From contig NZ_CP071057.1 of assembly GCF_017161425.1 (NCBI RefSeq), forward strand, positions 2,543,501-2,607,500: DNA of 64,000 nt, given 5' to 3'. Each line of letters opens with the position of its first letter. Position 1 is the stretch's first letter. This document shows positions 51,022-59,144 of this stretch, in pieces. The DNA comes from Marinicauda algicola. GTDB taxonomy: Bacteria > Pseudomonadota > Alphaproteobacteria > Caulobacterales > Maricaulaceae. The translations under genes and the position numbers were made by a program. The notes below the pieces were generated by a model. It had not been told where the DNA came from, did not search any database, and saw only the letters and a list, made by a program, of their open reading frames with translations.

Positions 51022-51164
51022 GGCTTCACGCCTCCCCTGTCGGTTCTCTGGTGGGGCGCGGCCTGCCGCCGCGCCGTTGCAACCGACATAGCGCCTTGCC
51101 GGTTGGGTGAAAAGCGTTCGGGTGGTAAGAGCACGCCGATCCGTCCCCGCACCCAGAGGAATCC

Positions 51165-52034
51165 ATGCCCGAGACCCGCCAGACCGCCCTCGTCCTGCAC
51201 GGCGGCGCCGGCCTCATCGCCGAGCGCCCCTACGCCCAGGAGATCGCGCATCTCAAGAGCCTGGCCGAGGAAGGGCGCGAGCGGCTGGGCGCAGGCGAGA
51301 GCGCGCTCGACGTGGTGGTCGACCTGGTCCGCGCGATGGAGGCCAGCGGCCTCTACGTGGCGGGCAAGGGCACCGCGCCGAACCGGGCCGGGCGCTACGA
51401 GCTCGACGCGGCGGTGATGAACGGGGCCACGCGCGAGGCCGGGGCGGTGAGCGCGCTCGAAGGCTTCGTCTCGCCCGTGCTCGCCGCGCGCGCGGTCATG
51501 GAACGCACCCCGCACGTCCTCCTCTCGGGAGGCGGCGCGGCCGATTTCGCGCGCGAGGCGGGCCTCGAGGAAGTCACCGACCCGGCCGGTTACTACACCC
51601 CGGCCGCCATCGCCGACGACCGGCCGATCGCGACGGGCACGGTCGGCTGCGTCGCGCTCGATTCCAAAGGCCGGCTCGCCGCCGCGACCTCCACCGGGGG
51701 TACGCTGCGCAAGCGCTGGGGCCGGGTCGGGGACACCCCGATCATCGGCCACGGCACCTGGGCGGACAGGAACGTCGCCGTCTCGTGTACCGGCCAGGGC
51801 GAGATGTTCATGCGCGCCTGTGCCGCCGCCGACGTGGCGGCGCGCGTGCGCTATGCCGGGTCGGGCCTCGACGCGGCGGTGCAGGGCGCGCTCGACGACG
51901 TGAAGGCGCTCGGCGGGGATGGCGGCATCATCGCGGTCAGCAAGGATGGCGAGATCAGCGCCCGCTACAACTCGGCCGGCATGAAGCACGCCATCGTCCA
52001 TCCCGACGGGGCGATCACGGCCGATATCCGCTAG
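51165..52034 (+). CDS. isoaspartyl peptidase/L-asparaginase (Ntn hydrolase)
   Basis: The 289-residue precursor should cut itself before Thr159 in PIATGTVGCVALDSKG, the new N-terminal Thr being the nucleophile. The alpha part opens ALVLHGGAGLIAE and holds NGATREAGAVSALEG; the beta part has AATSTGGTLRKRWGRVGDTP and GIIAVSKDGEI. It removes isoaspartyl residues from peptides or hydrolyses asparagine. There is no signal peptide, so it is cytoplasmic. Confidence 0.92.
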   Translation: MPETRQTALVLHGGAGLIAERPYAQEIAHLKSLAEEGRERLGAGESALDVVVDLVRAMEASGLYVAGKGTAPNRAGRYELDAAVMNGATREAGAVSALEGFVSPVLAARAVMERTPHVLLSGGGAADFAREAGLEEVTDPAGYYTPAAIADDRPIATGTVGCVALDSKGRLAAATSTGGTLRKRWGRVGDTPIIGHGTWADRNVAVSCTGQGEMFMRACAAADVAARVRYAGSGLDAAVQGALDDVKALGGDGGIIAVSKDGEISARYNSAGMKHAIVHPDGAITADIR

Positions 52035-52133
52035 AGCGTGATCAGGTGAAGTGGAAGCCGGTTCACCGGTTCGATCACGCGGCAAACCAGCAACGGTGGA
52101 GCCGGGAGCGCTTCGATGCGAAGCGATCCCGCT
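52035..52133. repeat. alphaproteobacterial palindromic intergenic repeat
   Basis: The 99-bp gap between two convergent genes is entirely filled by a foldable repeat. GCGTGATC (52036-52043) pairs with GATCACGC (52073-52080), GGTGAA with TTCACC inside it, and a second hairpin GCTTCG-ATG-CGAAGC follows. The AGAGCGTGATC...AAGTGGAAGCCGGTT pattern is the same type as the widespread GAGCATGATC-AAGTGG repeats of Rhizobiales and relatives. It may also serve as terminator for both genes. Confidence 0.65.
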
Positions 52134-52793
52134 CTAGCCGGCGGTGCGGCGCGCCTCGTTGATGTCGCCGCGCAGCAGCAGCGCCTCGATGCTGTCGGGA
52201 TCGCGCTCGCGCGCGGCCTGCATGTCGGCCTCGGCCGCGTCGAGTTCACCGAGTTCCAGCCGCGCCCGGCCGCGCAGGCGGTAGCCGTCCGAAGCGTCCG
52301 GGGCGAGCGCGATCGCCTCGCCCGCGGCCTCCTCGGCGACCTCGTAGAGACCCGCCTCGATCGCCGCCTCGGCGCGTCCGAACGCGAGACCGGCATCGCC
52401 GGGCGCGAAATCGCGTCCGCGGGTGAAGGCGCGCAGGGCCTTGACCGGATCGCCGGCCGCCATCCAGGCATCGCCGGCCTGGCCGAACATCACGGCGCGG
52501 GCATGGTCCCCGGCCGCCACGGCGCCCTCGGCATTGGTCTCCAGTCGCGCCGCGCCCTCGGCGTAGTCGCCGCTCGCCACGATCGCCAGCGCCGTGCAGT
52601 GCGCCGCCGGCCAGCCGCCGGCCTGGGCCTGCCAGGCGAGACCCGTCTCGTAGGCGGCCATCGGGGCGGTGTCGATCTCGGCGATGCAGGCGCGATAGCG
52701 GGCCTGGTCGACGGGAACCGCGTCCTGCGCCAGGGCGCAGGGCGAGACGGCGAGGCCGAGAGCGGCCAGGACTGGACGCACGAGATGACGCAT
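52134..52793 (-). CDS. exported tetratricopeptide-repeat protein
   Basis: The 219-residue protein has a signal peptide (about 1-22, ending ALAQ). About four TPR-like units follow: AWQAQAGGWPAAHCTALAIV, AVMFGQAGDAWMAAGDPVKA, LRAFTRGRDFAPGDAGLAFG and RARLELGELDAAEADMQAAR. It should be periplasmic and bind other proteins. A pair of cysteines (YRACIAE and AAHCTAL) may bond. No partner can be named from context. Confidence 0.83.
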   Translation of the reverse strand: MRHLVRPVLAALGLAVSPCALAQDAVPVDQARYRACIAEIDTAPMAAYETGLAWQAQAGGWPAAHCTALAIVASGDYAEGAARLETNAEGAVAAGDHARAVMFGQAGDAWMAAGDPVKALRAFTRGRDFAPGDAGLAFGRAEAAIEAGLYEVAEEAAGEAIALAPDASDGYRLRGRARLELGELDAAEADMQAARERDPDSIEALLLRGDINEARRTAG

Positions 52794-52857
52794 CTAACTT
52801 CCCCTCACCGGATGAGCCGGACGGCAGGCACCTTAGGCAACGGGCGGGGCGGGGTCC

Positions 52858-53703
52858 ATGGCACAGGCAGCAAGAGTCTTGCTCATCGGTTACGGCTATG
52901 TCGCGAAGGCCACAGCGCGCCGCCTGAAGGCGGCGGGGATCGCGGTGACCGCAACGACGCGCAGCGCCGGGACGGGACGCGAGATCGAGGCGGCCGGCCA
53001 CGCCGCCTGCGTCTGCGATCCCGCGACGCGCGAGGGCGGCGCGGCCTTGCGCGCGGCGGCGCGCGAGGCAAGCCATGTCATCAGCTCGGTGCCGCCCGGC
53101 GAGGACGGCGATCCGGTACTGGCAGCGCTCGAGGGCGGCGATCTCTCCCGCACCTGGCTCGGCTATCTTTCCACCACCGGCGTCTATGGCGATCGCGGCG
53201 GCGGCTGGGCGTTCGAGTGGGACGCCCCGACCCCCGGACAGGACCGCTCGGTGCGCCGGCAACGCGCGGAAGAAGGCTGGTCGGCGCTCGGCGCGCGCCT
53301 GTTCCGGCTCGGCGGCATTTACGGTCCGGGCCGTTCGGCGATCGACCGGCTGCGCGAGGGCAGCGCGAGGCGCATTGACGATCCCGGCCAGGTGTTCTGC
53401 CGCATCCATGTCGAGGACATCGCGTCTTGCCTCGTCCTCGCGGTCCGCCAGCCCGGCCCGCAGGGCGCGTTCAACCTCGTCGACGACTGGCCCTCGCCCC
53501 AGGCCGAGGTGGTGGAGGGGGCGGCGCGCCTCCTCGGCATGGAGCCGCCGCCGCTCGAAGCGCTGGAGCAGGCGCAGATGAGCGCCATGGCGCGGAGCTT
53601 CTATGACGAGCGCCGCCGCGTCTCCAACGCCCGCGCCAAGGCCGCCTATGGCTGGCGCCTGCAGTTTCCAAGCTGGCGCGAGGGTCTGCCGGCCTGCCTC
53701 TAG
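52858..53703 (+). CDS. YeeZ-like SDR/epimerase family protein
   Basis: The 281-residue protein has a Rossmann motif near the N-terminus (VLLIGYGYVAKATARRLKAA). The sequence YLSTTGVYGDRGGGWAFEWD is the family signature of YeeZ-like proteins, in which the usual Tyr-x3-Lys is replaced; Arg residues in RQRAEEGWSALG follow. LFRLGGIYGPGRSAIDRL and FCRIHVEDIASCL complete it. Substrate is unknown. The gene is convergent with the alpha/beta hydrolase gene. Confidence 0.88.
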   Translation: MAQAARVLLIGYGYVAKATARRLKAAGIAVTATTRSAGTGREIEAAGHAACVCDPATREGGAALRAAAREASHVISSVPPGEDGDPVLAALEGGDLSRTWLGYLSTTGVYGDRGGGWAFEWDAPTPGQDRSVRRQRAEEGWSALGARLFRLGGIYGPGRSAIDRLREGSARRIDDPGQVFCRIHVEDIASCLVLAVRQPGPQGAFNLVDDWPSPQAEVVEGAARLLGMEPPPLEALEQAQMSAMARSFYDERRRVSNARAKAAYGWRLQFPSWREGLPACL

Positions 53704-53718
53704 CGGTCCGTTCCGTGT

Positions 53719-54462
53719 TCAGGAAAGCTCCGCCACCAGGGCGAACAGGCGTTCCAGGTCCTGCGGCGCGGACAGGCGGTGGTCGGCGGACTTCACGAGA
53801 TCGAGCCGGACGTCCTCGCCGGCGAGCGATTCCAGCAGGCGCACGGCGTGCGACCAGGGCACGTCGCGGTCGCGCCAGCCCTGCAGGATGCGCACCGGGC
53901 ATTGCACCGCGATCGGACCGTCGAGCAGCAGCCAGTTGCGCCCCTCCTCGATCATCCTGCGCGTGACCAGCATGGTGTCGCCCGTGCTGGTGGGCATGCG
54001 CCACGCCCCGTCGCGCTCCAGCGCCTCGCGCACGTGCTGGGGCAGCACGTCCCACATCAGCACCTCGGTGAGGTCCGTGGCCGGGGCGAGCAGGACGAGC
54101 CCCTTCACGCGCTCCGGCCGGGCGAGCGCGGCGAGCAGGGCGAGCCAGCCGCCGAGCGAGGAGCCGACGAGGACCTGCGGCCCCTCGGTGAGCTGGTCGA
54201 TGGCGGCGAGCGCGTCATTGCGCCAGCCTCCGATGGTCGCGTCCTCGCGTTGCCCGGACGAGGCGCCGGTACCGGAATAGTCGAAGCGCAGCAGGGCGCG
54301 CTCCTGCTGCGCGGCCCAGCCGTCGAGCGCCCGCGCCTTGTTGCCGTCCATCGTGGCGTTGAAGCCGGACAGCCAGACGAGGCCGGGACCGCGTCCTGCG
54401 CGCCGGCGGTAGGCGAGCGTCTCGCCGTCCGCGCGGTCGAGATGGCGGATGTCGTCGCGCAT
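53719..54462 (-). CDS. alpha/beta hydrolase (ABHD10/thioesterase-like)
   Basis: The start is ATG 54462, eight bases after GGAG (247 aa). WLSGFNATMDGNKARALDGW and LRFDYSGTGASSGQREDATI form the first part. The nucleophile elbow is VLVGSSLGGWLALL with Ser. The acid lies in ILQGWRDRDVPWSHA and the His in VKSADHRLSAPQDL. It has no signal peptide. The pattern recalls mitochondrial ABHD10-like acyl-protein thioesterases, but the substrate cannot be stated. Confidence 0.87.
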   Translation of the reverse strand: MRDDIRHLDRADGETLAYRRRAGRGPGLVWLSGFNATMDGNKARALDGWAAQQERALLRFDYSGTGASSGQREDATIGGWRNDALAAIDQLTEGPQVLVGSSLGGWLALLAALARPERVKGLVLLAPATDLTEVLMWDVLPQHVREALERDGAWRMPTSTGDTMLVTRRMIEEGRNWLLLDGPIAVQCPVRILQGWRDRDVPWSHAVRLLESLAGEDVRLDLVKSADHRLSAPQDLERLFALVAELS

Positions 54463-54560
54463 CGGGATTTCTCCGCAGCTGAAGGCAAGGCGATTGCGGG
54501 CGGGCTTCGCGCCCGTTATGAGACGGCCCGTTCCTCGCTTCAAGGATTTGCGGACCCTCC

Positions 54561-55691
54561 GTGAACGTACTCCAGGTCATTCCCGAGCTCGATGCCGGCG
54601 GTGCGGAACGCACCACGCTGGAGATCGCCGAGGCCGTGGTCGCGGCCGGCGGGCGCGCGCTGGTGGCGAGCGAGGGTGGGCGCCTGGAGGGCGAGCTCGA
54701 CGCGATCGGTGCCGACCTGGTTCGCCTGCCGGTGAAGTCGAAGAACCCGCTGACCATCTGGCGCAATGCGGGGCGACTCGCCGACCTCGTGCGCCGCGAG
54801 AGGGTCGACATCATCCACGCCCGCTCGCGCGCGCCGGCCTGGAGCGCGCTGCTCGCGGCGAGACGCACCGGCGCGGTCTTCGTGACCACCTATCACGGCA
54901 CCTACAATGCCCGTTCGGAGCTGAAGCGGCGCTACAACGCGGTCATGGCCCGCGGCGCGGTGACCATCGCGAACTCGGCCTTCATCGCCGATCACGTCGC
55001 GCGCGAGCATCCCGGCCTCGCCCGACGCATCGAGATCATCCCGCGCGGCGTCGATCTCGGACCCTTCGATCCCGAGCGGGTCGAGCCCGCCCGCGCGAAT
55101 GCGCACCGCGAGGGCTGGCAGGTTCCCGTGGGCGCGCCGGTCATCCTGCTGCCCGCGCGCCTTACGCGCTGGAAGGGCCAGCTGCTCGCCATCGAGGCGG
55201 TGTCCCGCCTCGCGCCGCGCGATCCCGCCCCCGTCCTGGTGCTGGCCGGCGACGCCCAGGGACGCGATGCCTACGTGCGCGAGATCGAGGCGCGCGCGAA
55301 GGAACTCGGAGTCGCGATCCGGCTTCCCGGCCATGTCGGCGACATGCCGGGCGCGCTGATGGCCGCCGATCTCGTGCTCGCTCCCTCGCTGGAGCCGGAG
55401 GCTTTCGGACGCAGCGCGGCCGAGGCCCAGGCGATGGGCCGGCCGGTTATCGTCGCCGACCATGGCGGGGCCCGCGAGGTGGTCGAGCACGGCGTGACGG
55501 GGTGGCGCGTGCCGCCGGGCGATGCCGGGGCGCTTGCCGCGGCGATCGAGACGGCGTTCTCGCTCAGCCCGCAGGCGCGCGCCGCGATGGCGCGCGCGGC
55601 CCGCCAGCGGGTCGAGGCGCATTTTTCCAAGCGGGCCCTGCAAGAGAATACCTTGCGGGTCTACCGCGAGCTTCTAGACTGCCGGCCATGA
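54561..55691 (+). CDS. family 4 glycosyltransferase
   Basis: Start is GTG 54561 (376 aa). The GT-B fold shows VLQVIPELDAGGAERTTLEI, the middle RLTRWKGQLLAIEAVSRLAP, and the donor-binding ALMAADLVLAPSLEPEAFGR then AAEAQAMGRPVIVADHGGAR with the two Glu of the E-x7-E motif. It most likely builds LPS core or another envelope glycan in the cytoplasm. Its stop overlaps the start of the GT9 gene as ATGA. Confidence 0.92.
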   Translation: MNVLQVIPELDAGGAERTTLEIAEAVVAAGGRALVASEGGRLEGELDAIGADLVRLPVKSKNPLTIWRNAGRLADLVRRERVDIIHARSRAPAWSALLAARRTGAVFVTTYHGTYNARSELKRRYNAVMARGAVTIANSAFIADHVAREHPGLARRIEIIPRGVDLGPFDPERVEPARANAHREGWQVPVGAPVILLPARLTRWKGQLLAIEAVSRLAPRDPAPVLVLAGDAQGRDAYVREIEARAKELGVAIRLPGHVGDMPGALMAADLVLAPSLEPEAFGRSAAEAQAMGRPVIVADHGGAREVVEHGVTGWRVPPGDAGALAAAIETAFSLSPQARAAMARAARQRVEAHFSKRALQENTLRVYRELLDCRP

Positions 55692-56674
55692 GCGCAGACG
55701 ACGTTTCCAAGGAGCAGGTCCTGATCCTGCACGACGGTGACCTCACCGAAACCGTGCGCATGCTCGCGGCGGCCAAGGCGATCCGTGCCCATCACCGCAC
55801 CGCGCGCATCACCCTGCTCACCGGGCCCGAGTTCGAGGGCATGCTCAAGCACTGCATCTATTTCAATGCGGTCGAGCCGAGCCTTCGCGATGTCGCCAAG
55901 AAGGGCTTCTTCGAGCGCATGAAGCTCGCGCGCGCCTCCCATTTCGACGTGGTCTACGATCTCGGCAGCGGCGAGGCGGGCCAGAAGCTGAAGGGCGCGA
56001 TGCGCTTTTCGCGCGCGCGCTGGATTCGCGCGGTCCCCGAGCCGAACGACCCGGGCCATCCTCTCGACATCGTCGCGGGCAAGCTCGGCGCGGCGGGGCT
56101 CGGCAAGACGCACTATTCGCTCGGCGAGGCCCCCGGCCCGGAGGCGGACTGGATCGATTTCGTCGCGCGCCGCTCTCGCACGCTGGAGCCGGCCTATTTC
56201 GGACTGCAGAACGCGTATGTGCTGTTCGCTCCGGCCGGCGACGAGGTCAAGCCCGCCTATCGCTGGCCGAAGGAGCGCTGGGCCTCGCTCGCCCACCAGA
56301 TGCTGCAGCGCGGGATCGAGCCGGCGATCGTGGGCGGTCCGAGCGCGCGCGAGATCGGGCGCTATATCGCCCATGTCACGCCCGGTGCGCGCGACCTCAC
56401 CGGACGGGCGAACCTCGTCCAGCTCGCCGGTCTCGGACGCAGGGCCAATTTCGCCTTCGGCGAGGATGCCGGGCTGCTTCACCTGCTCGTGGCGACCGGC
56501 GCGCCCGCGGTGATGTTCCATCCCGGCGAGGATGCGCCGCATTTCCGAGCCCCGCGCGGACGCCATCCGACCCTGCTGATGCATGCGCCGACGCTGGCGC
56601 AGATCTCGGTTGCCGAGGCGGTCCAGGCGATGCGGTTCGCGGGCGGCTTCGCCCCCGCTCCGGAGGCGGCATGA
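55688..56674 (+). CDS. family 9 glycosyltransferase (heptosyltransferase-like)
   Basis: The 328-residue protein starts within the stop of the GT4 gene. VLILHDGDLTETVRMLAAAK and the middle VLFAPAGDEVKPAYRWPKER, then IEPAIVGGPSARE and GRANLVQLAGLGRRANFAFG follow the GT9 layout, including the EDAGLLHLLVATGAPAVMFH motif that corresponds to the heptosyltransferase D-G-x-H region. It probably adds a sugar to LPS core, together with the coupled GT4. Confidence 0.87.
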   Translation: MSADDVSKEQVLILHDGDLTETVRMLAAAKAIRAHHRTARITLLTGPEFEGMLKHCIYFNAVEPSLRDVAKKGFFERMKLARASHFDVVYDLGSGEAGQKLKGAMRFSRARWIRAVPEPNDPGHPLDIVAGKLGAAGLGKTHYSLGEAPGPEADWIDFVARRSRTLEPAYFGLQNAYVLFAPAGDEVKPAYRWPKERWASLAHQMLQRGIEPAIVGGPSAREIGRYIAHVTPGARDLTGRANLVQLAGLGRRANFAFGEDAGLLHLLVATGAPAVMFHPGEDAPHFRAPRGRHPTLLMHAPTLAQISVAEAVQAMRFAGGFAPAPEAA

Positions 56675-56872
56675 GCCCGCCCGGACCGATTTGCCGGCCA
56701 AACGCGGCTTGCACGCTTGATTTACCTGCTCCGCTCACGATATTGGCCTGTCGGCCTTGCCCGGATGTGCGCGCGTGAACGCGATCGCGCGCCGCGCGTT
56801 CTCCGGGGAAGCCAAGCCGCGAATTTTGTCGTATTCTGAACCGATCCAAGGCAGTAATCAGGGAGAAGACGC

Positions 56873-57412
56873 ATAGCTCGACGTCCGCATGCCGCGCCGC
56901 CGCCCAAGAAAGAGGGACCGCGCGTGAACAGAGAGATCCGCGTTCCGCGGGTCCTCCTCATTGACGAACATGGTGAAAAGCAGGGCGAGGTGCCGATAGA
57001 GGCCGCGCTGGAAGCGGCCGAGGAGGCCGGTCTCGATCTCATCGAGGTGGCTCCCGGCGCGAACCCACCTGTCTGCAAGATCGGCGATTTCGGCAAGATC
57101 AAATACCAGGAACAGAAGCGCAAGGCCGAAGCCAAGAAGAAGCAGAAGACCCAGGACGTCAAAGAGATCAAGATGCGTCCGAACATCGACCAGCACGACT
57201 ACGAGGTGAAGACCAAGGCGATGCGCCGCTTCTTCGAGGACGGCGACAAGGTCAAGGTCACGCTGCGCTTCCGCGGCCGCGAGATGGCTCACCAGGATCG
57301 CGGCATGGACGTGATGAACCGCGTCAAGGAAGATTTCGCCGAGATCGCCAAGGTCGAGTTCGAGCCCAAGCTCGAAAACCGGCAGATGGTGATGGTGATG
57401 GCGCCCCGCTGA
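56873..57412 (+). CDS. infC: translation initiation factor IF-3 with apparent AUA start codon
   Basis: The first conventional start (GTG 56924) would give a 162-residue protein missing the family N-terminus. Upstream in frame, ATA at 56873 begins [20 protein letters not shown], the usual alphaproteobacterial IF-3 N-terminus, and GGGAG lies seven bases before it. With AUA the protein has 179 residues, the normal length. IF-3 genes are known to use AUU, AUA or AUC starts so that IF-3 represses its own translation. The rest is canonical: [40 protein letters not shown] and [18 protein letters not shown]. Confidence 0.93.
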   Translation: MARRPHAAPPPKKEGPRVNREIRVPRVLLIDEHGEKQGEVPIEAALEAAEEAGLDLIEVAPGANPPVCKIGDFGKIKYQEQKRKAEAKKKQKTQDVKEIKMRPNIDQHDYEVKTKAMRRFFEDGDKVKVTLRFRGREMAHQDRGMDVMNRVKEDFAEIAKVEFEPKLENRQMVMVMAPR

Positions 57413-57441
57413 GGCGGCGCCAGCCCGGCCCAGACCGAAGG

Positions 57442-57471
57442 ACGCGCGGGTCGCTCGGCCCGCGCGTTTTT
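57442..57471 (+). terminator. intrinsic terminator after infC
   Basis: ACGCGCGGG (57442-57450) pairs with CCCGCGCGT (57459-57467) around an eight-base loop, followed by TTTTCG. It is 29 bp after the infC stop and separates infC from the exported-protein cluster. Confidence 0.8.
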
Positions 57472-57564
57472 CGTGCCGCATCCGATATTTCGATTGAGCC
57501 GGCGCGCGCTCGGGAGTACCCCTTATCTGGCGAGGGATTTCGATCCGAATGAAGGGGACGTTTC

Positions 57565-58491
57565 ATGATCACCATCCGCACTTCCATCCTGACCGCGGGG
57601 GTGACTGCCCTCGCGCTTTCCGCTTCCGCCGGCGCGCAGACCTGGAGCGCCGATCCGACCTATGGCAGCGTCAGCCTCAACGCCGGCTTCACGCCCGATC
57701 CCTATCGCGTGGATGTCAGCGCGGGCGGCTCGATCAGTGCGCAAAGCCGCTTTTCAGACTGCCGCGGCTACATCGCCGACGCACCCGACTTCCGCGTCCA
57801 CTACTCGGCCGGCTCCCTGCCCCTCTATATCGGGGTTGATGCGGAGGCCGACACGACGCTCGTGATCAACGGGCCGGACGGCCAGTGGTATTGCGACGAC
57901 GACGGCGCCGACGAGCCGCTCAACCCGCTGCTCAGCTGAGGCAATCCGCCGAGCGGCCAGTACGATATCTGGGTCGGCACCTATTCCTCGGGCGGGCTCC
58001 AGCCGGCCACGCTCTACATCTCCGAGTACGGCGAGCAGAGCTTCGACGGCTCGGGCTATGGCGGCGGCTATGGCGGCGGCTCGGCCTATGTCGACATCAG
58101 CGCGGCGGCCCAGTTCGGCAATGTCACGCTCAATGGCGGCTTCCTGCCCGACCCGTGGCGCCGCTCCGTCACGGCGGGCGGCCCGTTGAGCGCAAGCTCG
58201 GCGATCGCGAGCGATTGCCGGGGCTATGTCAGCTCGAACCCGACGGTCGAGCTGAATTACAACGGCAGCGGCAACCTCTACATCTACACCAGCGGCAGCG
58301 CCGACACGGTCCTCGCGATCAACCGGCCGGACGGCAGCTGGGTGTGCGATGACGACGGTGCGGCAGGCACCAATGCCGGCCTGTCCTTCGGCGGCAACAG
58401 CGCCGGGATCTACGACATCTATGTCGGCACATACGGCTCGAGCCGTACGCAAACGACGCTGAACGTCTCCGAGATCTCGCTGGACCGCTGA
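57565..58491 (+). pseudogene. exported two-domain DDDG-repeat protein interrupted by in-frame TGA
   Basis: ATG 57565 begins a signal peptide (ITIRTSILTAGVTALALSAS) and one repeat domain up to TGA at 57937-57939 (124 residues). The same frame then continues without any further break to 58491: the rest of domain one (GNPPSGQYDIWVGTYSSGG), a Gly/Tyr linker and all of domain two (YGNVTLNG-like start, VCDDDGAAGTNAGL, GIYDIYVGTYG). Alignment with domain two places an aromatic residue at the stop (LSFGG), so TGG to TGA is the simplest change. Without the stop it would be a 308-residue exported protein related to the next two genes. Confidence 0.8.
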
Positions 58492-58645
58492 TCTTCCGGG
58501 GTCCGGCGGGGGGCAGCCATCGCGCTGTGCCCCGCCGGACGGTCCGGGTGCGCGAAGAAAGCGTATTCTCCGATCCCGGCGCCGGGTCTAGGATGATTTC
58601 CGCGCCGGGCCCTTCCGTCCCGCCGCTGCAAACGGGGACTGCCCC

Positions 58646-59116
58646 ATGTTTCGTGCCTGTCTCGCCGCCGGAGCCGGCCTCGTCCTCGCCGCCGGCGCCG
58701 CGCATGCCCAGGACCCGGGCGCCGCGCCGAGCTTCGGCAGCATCGATCTCAGCGCGGGTTTCAGTCCCGACCCGTTCACGGTCGAACTCCGCTCGGGCGG
58801 GCCAATCGATGCGCAGCGCGCGCTCGGCGGCGATTGTCGCGGCTTCATCGCCAGCGCCCCGGACTTCTCGATCAATTACGGCGCCGGGGAGACCTGGCCG
58901 CTGATCCTCTCGGTGCGCGCCGAGGCCGATACCGCGCTGGTCGTCAACGACGCGGCCGGGCAGTGGCGCTGCGACGACGATTCGGGCGCGGGCACCAACC
59001 CCTCGATCCGGCTGCCCAATCCGCCGAGCGGACGCTACGACATCTGGGTGGCGACCTATGGCAGCTCCAGCCTCGAGCCCGCCACCCTCTACATCTCCGA
59101 ACTTGCCAGCCAGTAG
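58646..59116 (+). CDS. exported single-domain DDDG-repeat protein
   Basis: The 156-residue protein has a signal peptide (about 1-21, ending AHAQ) and one repeat domain. The domain order is SFGSIDLSAGFSPDPFTVEL, RSGGPIDAQRALGGDCRGFI, ASAPDFSINYGAGETWPLIL, ADTALVVNDAAGQWRCDDDS and NPPSGRYDIWVATYGSSSLE, ending in TLYISELASQ. Two cysteines (DCRGF and WRCDDD) recur in all copies and may bond; the DDD run could bind calcium. The fold is perhaps a beta-sandwich akin to the PPC domain (inference). Function is unknown. Confidence 0.85.
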   Translation: MFRACLAAGAGLVLAAGAAHAQDPGAAPSFGSIDLSAGFSPDPFTVELRSGGPIDAQRALGGDCRGFIASAPDFSINYGAGETWPLILSVRAEADTALVVNDAAGQWRCDDDSGAGTNPSIRLPNPPSGRYDIWVATYGSSSLEPATLYISELASQ

Positions 59117-59144
59117 TCCAAACAAACCACTCGGGAGAGTGACC

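Noticed and set aside
57937-57939. TGA as a selenocysteine codon in the interrupted exported protein
   Set aside because: No SECIS-like hairpin is evident, the paralogues have no Cys at this position, and exported repeat domains have no known need for selenocysteine.
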